Made by a program: the position numbers and the translations under genes. A stretch of DNA of 44,232 bases from contig JAEUPE010000008.1 of the NCBI GenBank assembly GCA_016790435.1, positions 1 to 44,232 on the forward strand, in the 5' to 3' direction. The number at the start of each line of letters is the position of its first letter. Position 1 is the first letter of the stretch. The notes below the pieces were generated by a model. It saw only the letters and a program-made list of their open reading frames with translations, searched no databases and was not told the DNA's origin. Below are positions 1-7,921 of this stretch, piece after piece. This stretch comes from Rubrivivax sp. (lineage in GTDB: Bacteria; Pseudomonadota; Gammaproteobacteria; Burkholderiales; Burkholderiaceae_C).

Positions 1-50
1 CGCCTCCCCGACGACCCCAGGGCGGCCCTGCCAAGCGCAGTGCCGGTGCA

Positions 51-138
51 GGAAAGGTGGCAGAGTGGTCGAATGCGCCGGACTCGAAATCCGGTGTACG
101 GTTTTACCGTACCGAGGGTTCGAATCCCTCCCTTTCCG
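51..138 (+). tRNA. tRNA-Ser (anticodon CGA)
   Basis: The sequence folds as a class II tRNA with a long variable arm. The 7-bp acceptor stem pairs GGAAAGG (51-57) with CCTTTCC (131-137). The anticodon loop carries CGA at 85-87, which reads UCG serine codons. The T-arm has the standard GGTTCGAATCC core at 117-127. The discriminator base is G138, followed by CCG rather than a complete encoded CCA. The integrase gene starts about 190 bp downstream, so the 3' end of this tRNA is the likely chromosomal attachment site of the island. Confidence 0.96.
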
Positions 139-140
139 CC
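112..140 (+). other. candidate attL (tRNA 3' end)
   Basis: P4-type integrases next to a tRNA usually recombine at the T-arm and acceptor 3' end, which the island then restores as a direct repeat at its far end. I see no second copy of this stretch in the window, so the matching attR should lie beyond the right edge or has been lost. The site is inferred from context only. Confidence 0.4.
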
Positions 141-328
141 GGGACACTCCCTCCCCAAGGTGCACGTGAGTGCAGCGAAGGTGCAGCGGAAAGTGGCCCA
201 AGTCGTTGAATTGACGACGGATTCTTCCCCTCGCACACTCGCTCAGGCGCACTGACAGTGCATCAACGTGCGCCGGCCTCGCGCCTCGATTTCGGGGGAT
301 GGCTGGGGGACAGAGCGGGGGATCGGGA

Positions 329-1660
329 ATGGCGAAGAACGCGCGGCGCAGCGCTGCGAATTTGCATCGGCTGACAGCGAGGCAAGTGCATCAAGCAGGC
401 GAGGGCGACCACGCAGATGGTGGTGGCCTGGTGCTCAGGGTCCGTGCTGAGTCTGCCTCCTGGGTGCTGCGCTTCACGGCGCCGAGCGGACGCCGGCGTG
501 AGATGGGCCTCGGCGCGTGCACGCGCGGCAGCCTTGCTCACGTCGGCGCGAGCATCATCGCCGCACGGCGTCAGGCGCACGAGGCCCGCGACGCCGTGTT
601 GCGCGGGCAGGATCCGATCGAGCTGCGCGACGCGCGCCGCGCTGCGGCCACCGAGGTCGACCAAGCCCGCAAGGCCGAGCTCAGTCGGCAGCGATGGACG
701 CTGTGTCGCTGTGCGCGTGAATTCCACGAGCGTGTCATCGAGCCCACGAGAACGCCGAAGCATGCGGCGCAGTGGATCGCCTCGCTTGAGAACCACATGC
801 CTGCATCGTTGTGGCGGCATCCGATCGACAAGATCGAGCCGCCTGAGCTGCTGCAGGCGCTCCTGGCCATCAAGCCGCACGAGCGGGCCCGCAACTTGGC
901 GGGCGGTGCCAAGGTCGCAGAAACCGTCTCGCGAATCCGCCAGCGCCTTGATGCCGTGTTCGAGGATGCGATCTTCCACCGCCGGTGCACGAAGAACCCG
1001 GCCGCCGCGGTGCGCCGCAAGATGCGCGAAACGATGCCGCGCAAGGAAGCGGGACAGTTTGCCGCGCTCCCTTACAAGGAAGCCCCGGCGCTGCTGGCAC
1101 GCCTGCGCGAAGCGCAGGGAACGGCTGCGCGATGCCTCGAGTTCGCCGTGCTGACGGCAGCGCGGACGAGCGAGGCTCTCGGCGCTGAGTGGGGCGAGAT
1201 CGACCTTGAGGCCCGCACGTGGCTCGTGCCGGCCGATCGGATGAAGGCCAGCGGCAAGATGCAGGCCGAGGCCCACCTCGTGCACCTGTCGTCGCGCGCG
1301 GTGGACTTGTTGCGCGGGCAGCTCGGCCAGCATCACCGGCTCGTGTTCCCATCGACGATCAAGGAGGACGCGCAGCAGTCGAACATGGCCATGCTCGCGG
1401 CGCTTGATCGGCTCGGTGTGCGCGACCGAACAACCGTGCACGGGCTCTGCCGCGCAACCTTCAGTACTTGGGCCTACGAGACCGCAGCGGCGCGGCCCGA
1501 CGTCATCGAAGCGTGCCTTGCGCATCGCGAAGGCGACAAGGTCAAAGCAGCGTACAACCGCGCGCAGTTTAACGATGAGCGGCGAGCGCTGATTGCCGCA
1601 TGGGCGGACTACCTGAGACTGGACTCAGCGAGCCAATTTGCACCGCTGAAGGCGGCTTGA
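329..1660 (+). CDS. tyrosine-recombinase integrase (P4 type)
   Basis: This 443-aa site-specific recombinase would insert and excise the island at the adjacent tRNA-Ser. The N-terminal ~90 residues match the arm-binding domain of P4-type integrases (a GGGLVLRV stretch followed by WVLRF). The C-terminal catalytic domain shows the expected tetrad: Arg279 in AARTSEA, His371 and Arg375 in HGLCR, His399 in LAHRE and the nucleophile Tyr409 in AAYNRAQF. The ATG at 329 is preferred because a GGGGGATCGGG stretch lies just upstream and the protein then begins MAKNARRS; an earlier in-frame ATG at 299 adds only ten low-complexity residues. The frame appears intact. Confidence 0.93.
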   Translation: MAKNARRSAANLHRLTARQVHQAGEGDHADGGGLVLRVRAESASWVLRFTAPSGRRREMGLGACTRGSLAHVGASIIAARRQAHEARDAVLRGQDPIELRDARRAAATEVDQARKAELSRQRWTLCRCAREFHERVIEPTRTPKHAAQWIASLENHMPASLWRHPIDKIEPPELLQALLAIKPHERARNLAGGAKVAETVSRIRQRLDAVFEDAIFHRRCTKNPAAAVRRKMRETMPRKEAGQFAALPYKEAPALLARLREAQGTAARCLEFAVLTAARTSEALGAEWGEIDLEARTWLVPADRMKASGKMQAEAHLVHLSSRAVDLLRGQLGQHHRLVFPSTIKEDAQQSNMAMLAALDRLGVRDRTTVHGLCRATFSTWAYETAAARPDVIEACLAHREGDKVKAAYNRAQFNDERRALIAAWADYLRLDSASQFAPLKAA

Positions 1661-1692
1661 GCGCGGCTGGGGCAAGAGAGGTAGGTGTGGAG

Positions 1693-2391
1693 ATGGCGAA
1701 GAGGATCAACCTTCAACAGCAGACGGCAGCCCGACCGGTCCCGAAACTCTTTGACCTCGATACGCTGCAGATCGAGACCTACCTTGACAGTGACCCTTCA
1801 CCGCCGCCTTCGTCCAGTGATCGCCCAAATCGCTTGGTGGCGTTGTTCGAGTCCGAGCCTTTGTCCAGTGATCGCCTAGAGCGCTTGGTGACGTTGTTCG
1901 AGACGGAGGCGCGCTCGCGTTCACGGGTTGCGCGCCCGACGCCGTCTGAGTGGCCGGCCGACGACACCCCTGGTGCCGCAGAGGCGCAGGCGGCCGTGGT
2001 GCGCCAAGAGGAGATCATCGACGCTTCCCGTCGCGCACTGGCGCACATCCGTCAGTTGCGCCGCGCAATTGAAGCTCGTGATGCGGAGCGGGCCGCGGCA
2101 GTCGCAATGCTCCTTGTTTGCGACATGCTGCACGGCGGCTTCGTGCTACGTGCAGACGCCAATGAGAGTTTCGTGAGGCGGACGCGCAAGAGCAAGGCAG
2201 AGGCGGCCTCGAAGCCGAGGAAGGTAGACGAGGCGAAACGAGCTCTCATCAAGCGGACTTTCGCGGCGAAAGACGGCGCACATGGGGCTCTGAAGGAGAC
2301 TGCCCGACGTGCCAACGTAAGTACGACAACGGCTTCCCGAGTCCTTGTGGAGGAGGGCTTGAAAGGGCCGGCAAGGAGAAATCGCAAGTAG
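1693..2391 (+). CDS. putative DNA-binding protein with C-terminal HTH
   Basis: This 232-aa protein of unknown role directly follows the integrase. The last ~50 residues look like a helix-turn-helix: KETARRANVSTTTASRVL is a typical pair of helices, preceded by a Lys/Arg-rich segment. The middle (about residues 95-150) is Ala/Glu/Arg-rich and probably helical. Residues about 40-73 hold two copies of a 17-residue unit starting SSDR, encoded by a 51-bp tandem duplication. The ATG at 1693 has a purine-rich GAGAGG upstream; an earlier in-frame ATG at 1600 would lie inside the integrase gene. A role as element regulator or replication accessory is inference. Confidence 0.6.
   Translation: MAKRINLQQQTAARPVPKLFDLDTLQIETYLDSDPSPPPSSSDRPNRLVALFESEPLSSDRLERLVTLFETEARSRSRVARPTPSEWPADDTPGAAEAQAAVVRQEEIIDASRRALAHIRQLRRAIEARDAERAAAVAMLLVCDMLHGGFVLRADANESFVRRTRKSKAEAASKPRKVDEAKRALIKRTFAAKDGAHGALKETARRANVSTTTASRVLVEEGLKGPARRNRK
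1812..1913 (+). repeat. 51-bp in-frame tandem duplication
   Basis: Two copies of a 51-bp unit beginning GTCCAGTGATCGCC start at 1812 and 1863. They are nearly identical for about the first 40 bp and diverge toward the end. The unit is exactly 17 codons, so the reading frame of the HTH gene is kept. It looks like a recent replication-slippage duplication. Confidence 0.8.
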
Positions 2392-2462
2392 CGACGCTGT
2401 TTGTCGCTCCTCACATAAGGTGTCACTGAGCCGCCGTTTCGTGCGGCGAGCAGGTGGCAGCG

Positions 2463-2753
2463 ATGAGTGGTGAAGCGACGAACCCGGGCGTGACTCGCCC
2501 ACTGCTGACAGAGGCGAACTTTCGAGCCGCGCTCGGTGGCATGTCCGAGCGCAAGTTCAAGGCGCTGCGCGCGCAGGGCGTGATACCGCAGCCACTCGAG
2601 CTGGGTCCGCGGGTGGCCCGGTGGACGCACGAGGACTACCTGGAAACGGTGGCGCGGCTGCCGCGCCGCGCGCCGACTCCTGAGCCGGCAACGCTGGGCG
2701 AGGCCAGGCGTGCGCGCATCGAGCGCATGAAGGCGTGTGGGGCGCCATCTTGA
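2463..2753 (+). CDS. small HTH/AlpA-like protein
   Basis: A 96-aa protein with the residue pattern of a MerR/AlpA-type winged helix: TEANFRAALGGMSERKFKALRAQGVIP, then PRVARWTHEDYLETVARLP. Such proteins act as excisionase or transcriptional activator in P4-like satellites, and the position between integrase and primase-like genes fits. The ATG at 2463 is preferred over the ATG at 2454 because AGGTGG lies about 7 nt upstream. The 3' end overlaps the small reading frame starting at 2735. The family assignment comes from pattern recognition and is not certain. Confidence 0.55.
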   Translation: MSGEATNPGVTRPLLTEANFRAALGGMSERKFKALRAQGVIPQPLELGPRVARWTHEDYLETVARLPRRAPTPEPATLGEARRARIERMKACGAPS

Positions 2754-2953
2754 CCGTGGGGCCGCTTCAGGTGCCGGCGCGCACTGGCTCGAGGGCCGAC
2801 TTCGGCCGCGTTGCGCGCGCAACGCTCTCCGGGGACGAGCTGCGGCGCCTTGCGGATGGTCGCCGGCTCGCGTCGTGCTGGGCTTTCGCCGAAGTGCTGC
2901 CCGACGATGCCGCGTGCGCTGCATGGGTCGATCGCGTCGAGGCGCCGAAGTGA
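2735..2953 (+). CDS. small protein upstream of the CHC2 gene
   Basis: A reading frame of at most 72 aa beginning with GTG at 2735; TTG 2750 or GTG 2756 are alternative starts. It ends RVEAPK with its TGA at 2951-2953, sharing one base with the ATG of the next gene (TGATG), which suggests coupled translation. The C-terminal half (DELRRLADGRRLASCWAFAEVL, residues about 33-54) looks like ordinary helical protein. I do not recognise the family. It fills what would otherwise be a gap inside a closely packed operon. Confidence 0.45.
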   Translation: MWGAILTVGPLQVPARTGSRADFGRVARATLSGDELRRLADGRRLASCWAFAEVLPDDAACAAWVDRVEAPK

Positions 2954-3414
2954 TGTTCAACCGCGACCACCTGCCCGACGCGGGGTCGTACTTCGAGGCT
3001 GCTGGCCTGCGGCTTGTAGGCCGCGGCGCCTGGCGAACTACCAAGTGCGAGTTCCACGACGGCAGCGACTCCATGCGTGCCAACGTCAGAACCGGCGCAT
3101 GGGTTTGCATGGCCTGCGGTGTCAAGGGCGGCGACGTGTTGGCCTATCACATGCAGCGCTACGGACTGGACTTCGTGGCTGCCGCCCGGGCCCTGGGCGC
3201 CTATGTAGACGACGGCAAGCCCAGCACCCCTCGCGACCGGCCGCGCAGATTCTCGGCCCGCGATGCGCTCGAGGTGATCGGCCCCGAGCTCGGGGTCTGC
3301 GTCGTGGTGGTCAACGACGCGCGCCGTGGCATCGCTCCGAATGAACGCGACTGGACACGTTTCCTTGACGCTGCCGGCCGGATCGAAGCGATCGCAGCTG
3401 AGGCGCGCAAATGA
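2953..3414 (+). CDS. CHC2-type zinc-finger protein (primase-like)
   Basis: A 153-aa protein with the zinc-binding signature of bacterial and phage primases: Cys32-x2-His35, then Cys52-x2-Cys55, within KCEFHDG and WVCMACG. In DnaG-like proteins this finger recognises single-stranded template DNA. The Gly-rich run after the second pair (VKGGDVLAYHMQRYGLDF) is also typical of CHC2 domains. There is no TOPRIM catalytic domain, so this is a stand-alone finger, as often found beside DUF3987 proteins in integrated elements. The ATG at 2953 is set by the TGATG overlap with the upstream frame. The stop overlaps the next start (ATGA). Confidence 0.8.
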   Translation: MFNRDHLPDAGSYFEAAGLRLVGRGAWRTTKCEFHDGSDSMRANVRTGAWVCMACGVKGGDVLAYHMQRYGLDFVAAARALGAYVDDGKPSTPRDRPRRFSARDALEVIGPELGVCVVVVNDARRGIAPNERDWTRFLDAAGRIEAIAAEARK

Positions 3415-4814
3415 GCGCGGCGCCAAACTTCCGCGCTGCTGATGCTGCACGCTCGCGCATCGACGAAGCGCTGGATTGGCCAGTGGCCCGCGACCTGCCG
3501 GAGGTGGCATCCGACAAGCCCGACGCCTTCCCGTTCGCTGCGCTCGGTCCGATCCTTGGCGCGGCCGCCGCGGTAATCGCTGATTTGGTTCAGGCGCCTG
3601 ATGCCCTCGCTGCGGGCAGCACATTGGCAGCAGCTGCAGCCGCGGTGCAGCCGCACGCTGACGTGATGATGCCGCACGGACAGGCTGCTCCGCTGTCGTT
3701 GTTCATTGCCACGAGCGCCGAAAGCGGCGACCGTAAGTCCGCCACCGACGCGGTGGCGTGCGCCCCGATCGAAGCGCAGCGGCGCCGCGAGGCACGTGCC
3801 CACGCGCTGGTCGTTGCGGAGCACAAGGGCCGGCCCAAAGGCGAGGCGGACGAGCTCCCGCCAGCCCGTTCGCCGATCGTGTCGAGGGCCACGATCGAAG
3901 GCCTGCATCATCTGCTTCGTTCTCAAGCGAGCGTCGGACTGTTCAGCACCGAGGGGGCCGAGCTGGTGGGCGGGCACTCTATGCGGGAGGAGCGCCGTTC
4001 GGCGGGCATTGCATGGCTGCTGAAGGCATGGGGCGCCGAGACGCTGGATGCGCTCACTCGCGGTGATGGGCATTCGGTGCTCATCGGCCGACGCGTCAGC
4101 TTGCATGTGCTGCTGCAGCCGATCATCCTTCGCAGCCTCCTGGCCGACCCGCTGGCTCAAGGGCAAGGCTTGATTGCGCGATGCCTTGTCGCGGCTCCTG
4201 CCACCCTCGCGGGCCGGCGCCTGTTCCGCGATGACGCGATCCTTGTATCCGAAAGGCCCGAGGTGCGGCGGTATCACGATCGCCTAGCCGAGCTGTTGAG
4301 CATGCCGGTGCAGGCGTTGGGCGACGGCAGCGAGCTGAACCCGCGCCGTCTCGTGCTCGCGCCGGAAGCCAGGGCCTTGTGGGTCGAGTTCTATGACGAA
4401 ACCGAACGCCAGCAGGCCGAAGGCGCATCACTCGCGGGCGCTCGGGCCTGGGCATCCAAGTTCGGCGAGCACGCCGCCCGGATCGCCGGGATCGTCACGG
4501 TCATCGGCCAACCCGACGCGCAGGAAGTCACCGGCGAAGCAATGAACGGTGCGATCGAGGTCGCGGCGTTCTACCTCGGCGAGCATGTGCGGCTGATGGG
4601 CGGATCGATGCGGCAGCAGCACGCGAATCGGCTTCACCTGCTGCTCGAATGGATGCGCGGCCGCGGCCTGCTGGTAGGGCACGCCGACGTGCTGCAGCGC
4701 AGCCCAAATCAGGTGCGCACACTGAAGGCTGAGGGCATCGGCCGGCTGTTGAACGAGCTGGCCGACCTCGGCCAGATCCGGCGCGTCGGCGATCGGTGGG
4801 AGGTTCGGCCGTGA
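3411..4814 (+). CDS. DUF3987 protein (element replication/helicase-like)
   Basis: A 467-aa protein of the DUF3987 type, common in integrative elements and prophages next to CHC2 primase-like genes. Residues 98-110 hold the family's degenerate P-loop, FIATSAESGDRKS, with the Lys-Ser pair of Walker A but an altered glycine pattern. The rest is mainly helical, with a C-terminal part (residues about 405-465) that reads like a winged helix ending QIRRVGDRWEVRP. Its exact activity is not established; a role in element replication is inferred from neighbours. It overlaps the CHC2 gene by ATGA and the following gene by GTGA. Confidence 0.8.
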   Translation: MSAAPNFRAADAARSRIDEALDWPVARDLPEVASDKPDAFPFAALGPILGAAAAVIADLVQAPDALAAGSTLAAAAAAVQPHADVMMPHGQAAPLSLFIATSAESGDRKSATDAVACAPIEAQRRREARAHALVVAEHKGRPKGEADELPPARSPIVSRATIEGLHHLLRSQASVGLFSTEGAELVGGHSMREERRSAGIAWLLKAWGAETLDALTRGDGHSVLIGRRVSLHVLLQPIILRSLLADPLAQGQGLIARCLVAAPATLAGRRLFRDDAILVSERPEVRRYHDRLAELLSMPVQALGDGSELNPRRLVLAPEARALWVEFYDETERQQAEGASLAGARAWASKFGEHAARIAGIVTVIGQPDAQEVTGEAMNGAIEVAAFYLGEHVRLMGGSMRQQHANRLHLLLEWMRGRGLLVGHADVLQRSPNQVRTLKAEGIGRLLNELADLGQIRRVGDRWEVRP

Positions 4815-5224
4815 TCCCGCTACTAGACCTGGCCGCGATCAAGGCGCGCGCAGCCGCGCGACTGGCCCCTAGGCCTGCTAGCGCTGCTAACTTGCTAAGC
4901 GCAGGGGGGCAGATTAGCAACTTAGCGGCGGTAGCAACGCCTGAAATGCCGCAAGAGCCACCGAAGGGCAGCCCTACTCACATGTGCCGACGCGAAACGG
5001 CCGTGTTCGACCGTCTGCTGGCGTGGGGTTGGCCGCCCGCACGCGCGGCCGAGGTAGCCGCCCGCTTGGCCGCCCGGGATGTTGATGACACGCGCCGGAC
5101 ATGCAGCGAGTGCCGGCACTTCAGGCCCGGGCTCTGCCGCAACCACCACCGTGCGCGGCTGCAATCGCCCGAAGTCAGCCGCGCACTGGCAGGGTTGCCC
5201 CAGCACTGCGAGGGCTTCGAGTGA
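4811..5224 (+). CDS. small Cys-rich protein ending the replication operon
   Basis: A 137-aa protein starting at the GTG that overlaps the upstream TGA (GTGA at 4811-4814). The C-terminal third has a potential metal site: CSECRHF, then a Cys in GLCRNHHRA, and a final Cys near the end (QHCEGFE). The middle (DRLLAWGWPPARAAEVAARL) reads as two helices. Short proteins with this C-terminal Cys cluster occur at the end of DUF3987 operons in Burkholderiales elements, but I do not know a function. A strong hairpin follows 11 bp after the stop codon. Confidence 0.6.
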   Translation: MIPLLDLAAIKARAAARLAPRPASAANLLSAGGQISNLAAVATPEMPQEPPKGSPTHMCRRETAVFDRLLAWGWPPARAAEVAARLAARDVDDTRRTCSECRHFRPGLCRNHHRARLQSPEVSRALAGLPQHCEGFE

Positions 5225-5916
5225 TGCGTTCGCCCTCACGGCTCGCTGGCCGAACCGATGGCGAGCCGTGAGCGGGCCTGGACCGGTCCATCGCCGACAG
5301 GCACTCACGAATGCGACAGCGCGCAGACAACCCATTGGTGGTACGCGCCTCAACTCATCTGTGCGGGCGAAGAAAACGTACCACTGCGTTCATGTGCAAG
5401 GGGGAAGAATGTGTTTGGTGATAAGGAGTTGTTTCCGCGCCCTCCGCGAACGGGCTGGGCGCGCAGGCTCCCGAACCTCAAGCTTTGCTGGTGGCAGAGC
5501 GGTGCTATGAGCGTGTAGCGTTCACGTGTGCGCGGGCAGCGCTGCAGTCGAACGGCTTGGCGCGCACCGGGCGATCGCCGTCGATGCCCGCGACGGGCGC
5601 GGAGGACGACGGGTTGCTGGCTGCCATGCGTGCCCTTGCCTGGCGTGCAGCTCTACTGGAGCGGGCCCTGCTCGCGAGCTCGCTGGGTATGGGTTTGGCG
5701 GAGTGGTCCTCCGCCAACGCCAGCCCCCGCTGGGCATCACGGCGTTGCACAGCGGCCAGCCCCACTGCGAGTCCGCCACAGGCGGCGCCGCGAATGAGCT
5801 GCGAGATCTGGCAAGCCCGCCCTGTTGCCGGCCCGGGGTGGGGCCCCACAGGCCCCCCGGGGGGGAGGGCAGATCGACCGCGCCCCCCTGACTGGTCAAG
5901 GGGCCCCGTCGACTTG
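5225..5916. other. gene-poor stretch of about 690 bp
   Basis: After the hairpin I see no convincing gene. The best candidate is a minus-strand frame around 5505-5820 containing GAACGGLAVGLAAVQRRDAQRG, which could be a small exported protein lying just downstream of the 41-aa gene, but no clear start or ribosome-binding site supports it. The 5835-5930 part is very GC-rich: a 12-bp palindrome of six C then six G lies at 5853-5864, and an imperfect dyad CCCTGAC/GTCAAGGG lies near 5886-5903. These may terminate the minus-strand operon. Confidence 0.5.
5235..5272 (+). terminator. hairpin after the integrase/replication block
   Basis: A perfect 12-bp inverted repeat: CTCACGGCTCGC at 5235-5246 and GCGAGCCGTGAG at 5261-5272, with a 14-nt loop. 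It begins 11 bp after the stop of the last gene of the plus-strand operon. No T-run follows, so it may act as a weak or processing hairpin rather than a canonical Rho-independent terminator. Confidence 0.6.
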
Positions 5917-6042
5917 TCAATGTCCCAGGAAGTGGTGTGGGTCCATAGGTTCGCCGCAGGACGCGGAGGAGATGGCGAGGACTCCGAGCCCGAGGATGGA
6001 CACGGTCCGGCCCATCCATGGCACGCGAGCCCCGTCTGTCAT
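5917..6042 (-). CDS. 41-aa membrane or lipoprotein-like peptide
   Basis: The start codon (ATG, 6042-6040) overlaps the stop of the upstream 281-aa gene as ATGA, which argues for coupled translation. The peptide has a short N-terminus, a hydrophobic stretch SILGLGVLAISSAS at about residues 14-27, and then Cys29 followed by a polar tail ending HHFLGH. That layout resembles a tiny lipoprotein or single-pass peptide, although the lipobox lacks the usual Leu at -3. Function unknown. It is the third gene of the minus-strand operon that diverges from the XRE regulator. Confidence 0.45.
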   Translation of the reverse strand: MTDGARVPWMGRTVSILGLGVLAISSASCGEPMDPHHFLGH

Positions 6043-6884
6043 GCATTCGATTGCGGGCGCTCCCTTGCCGTCAGGTTCGTGGGCATCGGGAACAACGGGG
6101 ACCAATCTGGTCGGCCGCACCGCCTGCCTCGCTCGGACCGCACAAGCCAGTAGCAGGTGTGCGCTACGTGAGCCGCAACGTGCGTGGGAACTTTGGCCAG
6201 GAATGCCTCGACCTGGGACCGGAGGTCATCGGGCGCGCCCGCGAGTCGTCGCCCGCGCCGTGCGGCATCGACCAGCAAGCCGTCCGCACAGCATTGCTCG
6301 AGCACGATGGCCGCCGGGGGGAACGAGCACATCTCGAAGAACCAACGCTCGAACGACTCCTCAAAGGTCTGGTCTGCTTCGAGGGCGGGCTCATGGACGA
6401 GCAACTCGTCCGGCACCTCAGCCGAGTCGGCGACCGAGTAGTCGCCAGCTGAGAAGTACTCGACTGCCTCCAGTTCCTCAGTCCATGCTTCGCTCTGGAC
6501 ATCGGTTGGGACCGGAAGCAGCACATCCTCGGGCTCGCAGGCCAACATCAGGGCGAGTTCCTGGACCTCCGGCCGCGTCAGCCTGAAGTCGCCTTGGGCG
6601 ATCAGCAGCGCTTCCTGAGCGGTGGGCACCGCGCACAGGCCCTCGCGCAGTTGCCAGTGCCGCTGCTGCAATACCTCGACGGCCAGGCACTCATGGTGAA
6701 GCGGCGCTGTTTCGAGGTACGCCAGCACGGCCTTGCCGGTTCTGCCCTCGGAGATCATGCCCTCCCGCAGTCGGTCCCTCTCCAGCGCCATCTCTTCTGT
6801 GCTCATGGCGAACAGGCGCCTCCACGCGGGATGAACCGCGTTCTGGGCCGCCTCGTTCCAGTAGCGGGTCGCGATCCCTAGCAT
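6039..6884 (-). CDS. hypothetical protein, 281 aa
   Basis: I do not recognise this protein. It begins MLGIATRYWNEAA, is mainly helical, and has an unusually acidic centre (residues about 125-185, rich in Glu, Asp and Ala, including DQTFEESFERWFFEM) with a basic C-terminus. There are no membrane segments or nucleotide-binding motifs. Its start overlaps the upstream 147-aa gene by 7 bp and its stop overlaps the downstream 41-aa gene, so the three form one translational unit. The acidic composition could suit a protein inhibitor or DNA-mimic, but that is speculation. Confidence 0.65.
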   Translation of the reverse strand: MLGIATRYWNEAAQNAVHPAWRRLFAMSTEEMALERDRLREGMISEGRTGKAVLAYLETAPLHHECLAVEVLQQRHWQLREGLCAVPTAQEALLIAQGDFRLTRPEVQELALMLACEPEDVLLPVPTDVQSEAWTEELEAVEYFSAGDYSVADSAEVPDELLVHEPALEADQTFEESFERWFFEMCSFPPAAIVLEQCCADGLLVDAARRGRRLAGAPDDLRSQVEAFLAKVPTHVAAHVAHTCYWLVRSERGRRCGRPDWSPLFPMPTNLTARERPQSNA

Positions 6885-7318
6885 GCCGCCTCTCCGTTCA
6901 GCGATCCCGAAGTCGGCTTAGACACTGGTCGAGGCCTGATGCTTTGATACAGCCCCAGCAATACGGCAACGCTGAGTTGCTCGCCCACCTGCTTCTCGGT
7001 TCGCCGGGCATATGTCGCCAGCACCCATCGGGTTGCACTGCGGAATCGCTGCTGCGGCGCGGCTCTGAACGCTTCGGCGTACAGCAGGGCAAGCATCGCG
7101 ATCTCCTGCGGCAGCGTCTCCACCCCAGGCGAAGGCTTCATCGGCGGCGCGCTCATGATGTGAGCGATGCGCGCAGCCAGCTCCATCCGTCTGCCGCCGC
7201 TCTTCGTTCGCACGCGCCGCTGCTCAAAGTCGGAGTCTGGTGGGACCTCCGAGGGCAGGGCATCCGGTGCGCCGGTCGGCCCGTCATCCGGCCGGTCCGA
7301 TTGGTTGGGATTACCCAT
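6878..7318 (-). CDS. hypothetical protein, 147 aa
   Basis: First gene of the minus-strand operon. The ATG at 7318 is chosen because GGGAG lies about 6 nt upstream and the longer frame adds only low-complexity sequence. Residues 1-45 are polar and probably disordered (Pro, Asp, Ser-rich). Residues about 50-125 form an alpha-helical domain (AARIAHIMSAPP, then IAMLALLYAEAFRAAP and KQVGEQLSVAVLLGLYQ). I do not recognise the family. Divergence from an XRE-type gene suggests shared transcriptional control. Confidence 0.6.
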   Translation of the reverse strand: MGNPNQSDRPDDGPTGAPDALPSEVPPDSDFEQRRVRTKSGGRRMELAARIAHIMSAPPMKPSPGVETLPQEIAMLALLYAEAFRAAPQQRFRSATRWVLATYARRTEKQVGEQLSVAVLLGLYQSIRPRPVSKPTSGSLNGEAAC

Positions 7319-7467
7319 CAACGCTCCCAAGCCAGCGGCGGTTATTGGGCTGTTCGCCTCGCAGGGGGCCCGGGGGCAAGACTCCAGACCCTGCGACCTG
7401 CGCGACATCGGTCTGCCCAATATATCGGGAAGACTAGCTACCGCGAACCTCGGAGATTCCGCACCAT
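7319..7467. promoter_or_regulatory. divergent control region beside the XRE gene
   Basis: These 149 bp separate the minus-strand operon from the XRE-type regulator and must hold promoters for both. A short AT-rich patch, CAATATATCGG near 7419-7429, stands out in otherwise GC-rich DNA and could be a -10 or operator. The hexamer AAGACT occurs twice (about 7378 and 7429). I cannot assign a defined operator. Confidence 0.4.
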
Positions 7468-7728
7468 ATGGTGGGAAGGACCTCCGGCGACTACGAACTG
7501 CCCTTCGGCGCTGCCTTGCGTCGGGTGCGGTTGGCCGCAGGGATGTCGCAGGAGAGACTCGCCCTGGAGGCAGGCGTGCAGCGCAACTTCATCTCCCTCA
7601 TCGAGACAGGCCAGAACCAGCCCACCATTGGCACCATCTACAAGTTGGCGCGTGCCCTTGGGATGAAAGCGTCAGAGTTGGTGGCAGCGGCTGAGTCAAG
7701 GCCCCACCGCGATCCAAGCCGGCGTTAG
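7468..7728 (+). CDS. XRE-family regulator, controller-protein-like
   Basis: An 86-aa Cro/C1-type helix-turn-helix protein. Residues about 13-70 carry the full fold: LRRVRLAAGMSQERLALEAG, then VQRNFISLIETGQNQPTIGTIYKLARALGM. The pattern (GMSQE..LA...G..RNFIS.IE.GQ..PT) and the size match controller proteins of restriction-modification systems as well as small phage-type repressors. It lies upstream of the helicase and type I restriction block and diverges from an unknown operon. It could delay restriction after entry to a new host, or regulate only its divergent neighbour; context does not decide. The ribosome-binding site is weak. Confidence 0.85.
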   Translation: MVGRTSGDYELPFGAALRRVRLAAGMSQERLALEAGVQRNFISLIETGQNQPTIGTIYKLARALGMKASELVAAAESRPHRDPSRR

Positions 7729-7921
7729 TCTCCATTGCCGCGATCTGCGTCGCCAGAGGCGGCCAGCTCGAGCCGCGACCTGCACTGCGAACTAGGGCTA
7801 ACCCGAACACTGCATGCCCACCACGGTACTCCGCCTTCGAAAGCTGCTTGCGGCGTCGTGCATCGTGGCGCGTTCGTCCTGCGGGGCGTCTTTAGACGAA
7901 CGTTGCTTCAGGGCATAGAAC

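Noticed and set aside
263-1525. 420-aa minus-strand frame opposite the integrase
   Set aside because: Arg/Ala/His-rich composition and no motif; the plus strand carries the full integrase catalytic tetrad.
5485-6153. 222-aa plus-strand protein
   Set aside because: Gly/Pro/Arg-rich with no fold pattern; overlaps the coupled minus-strand genes, which have better start context.
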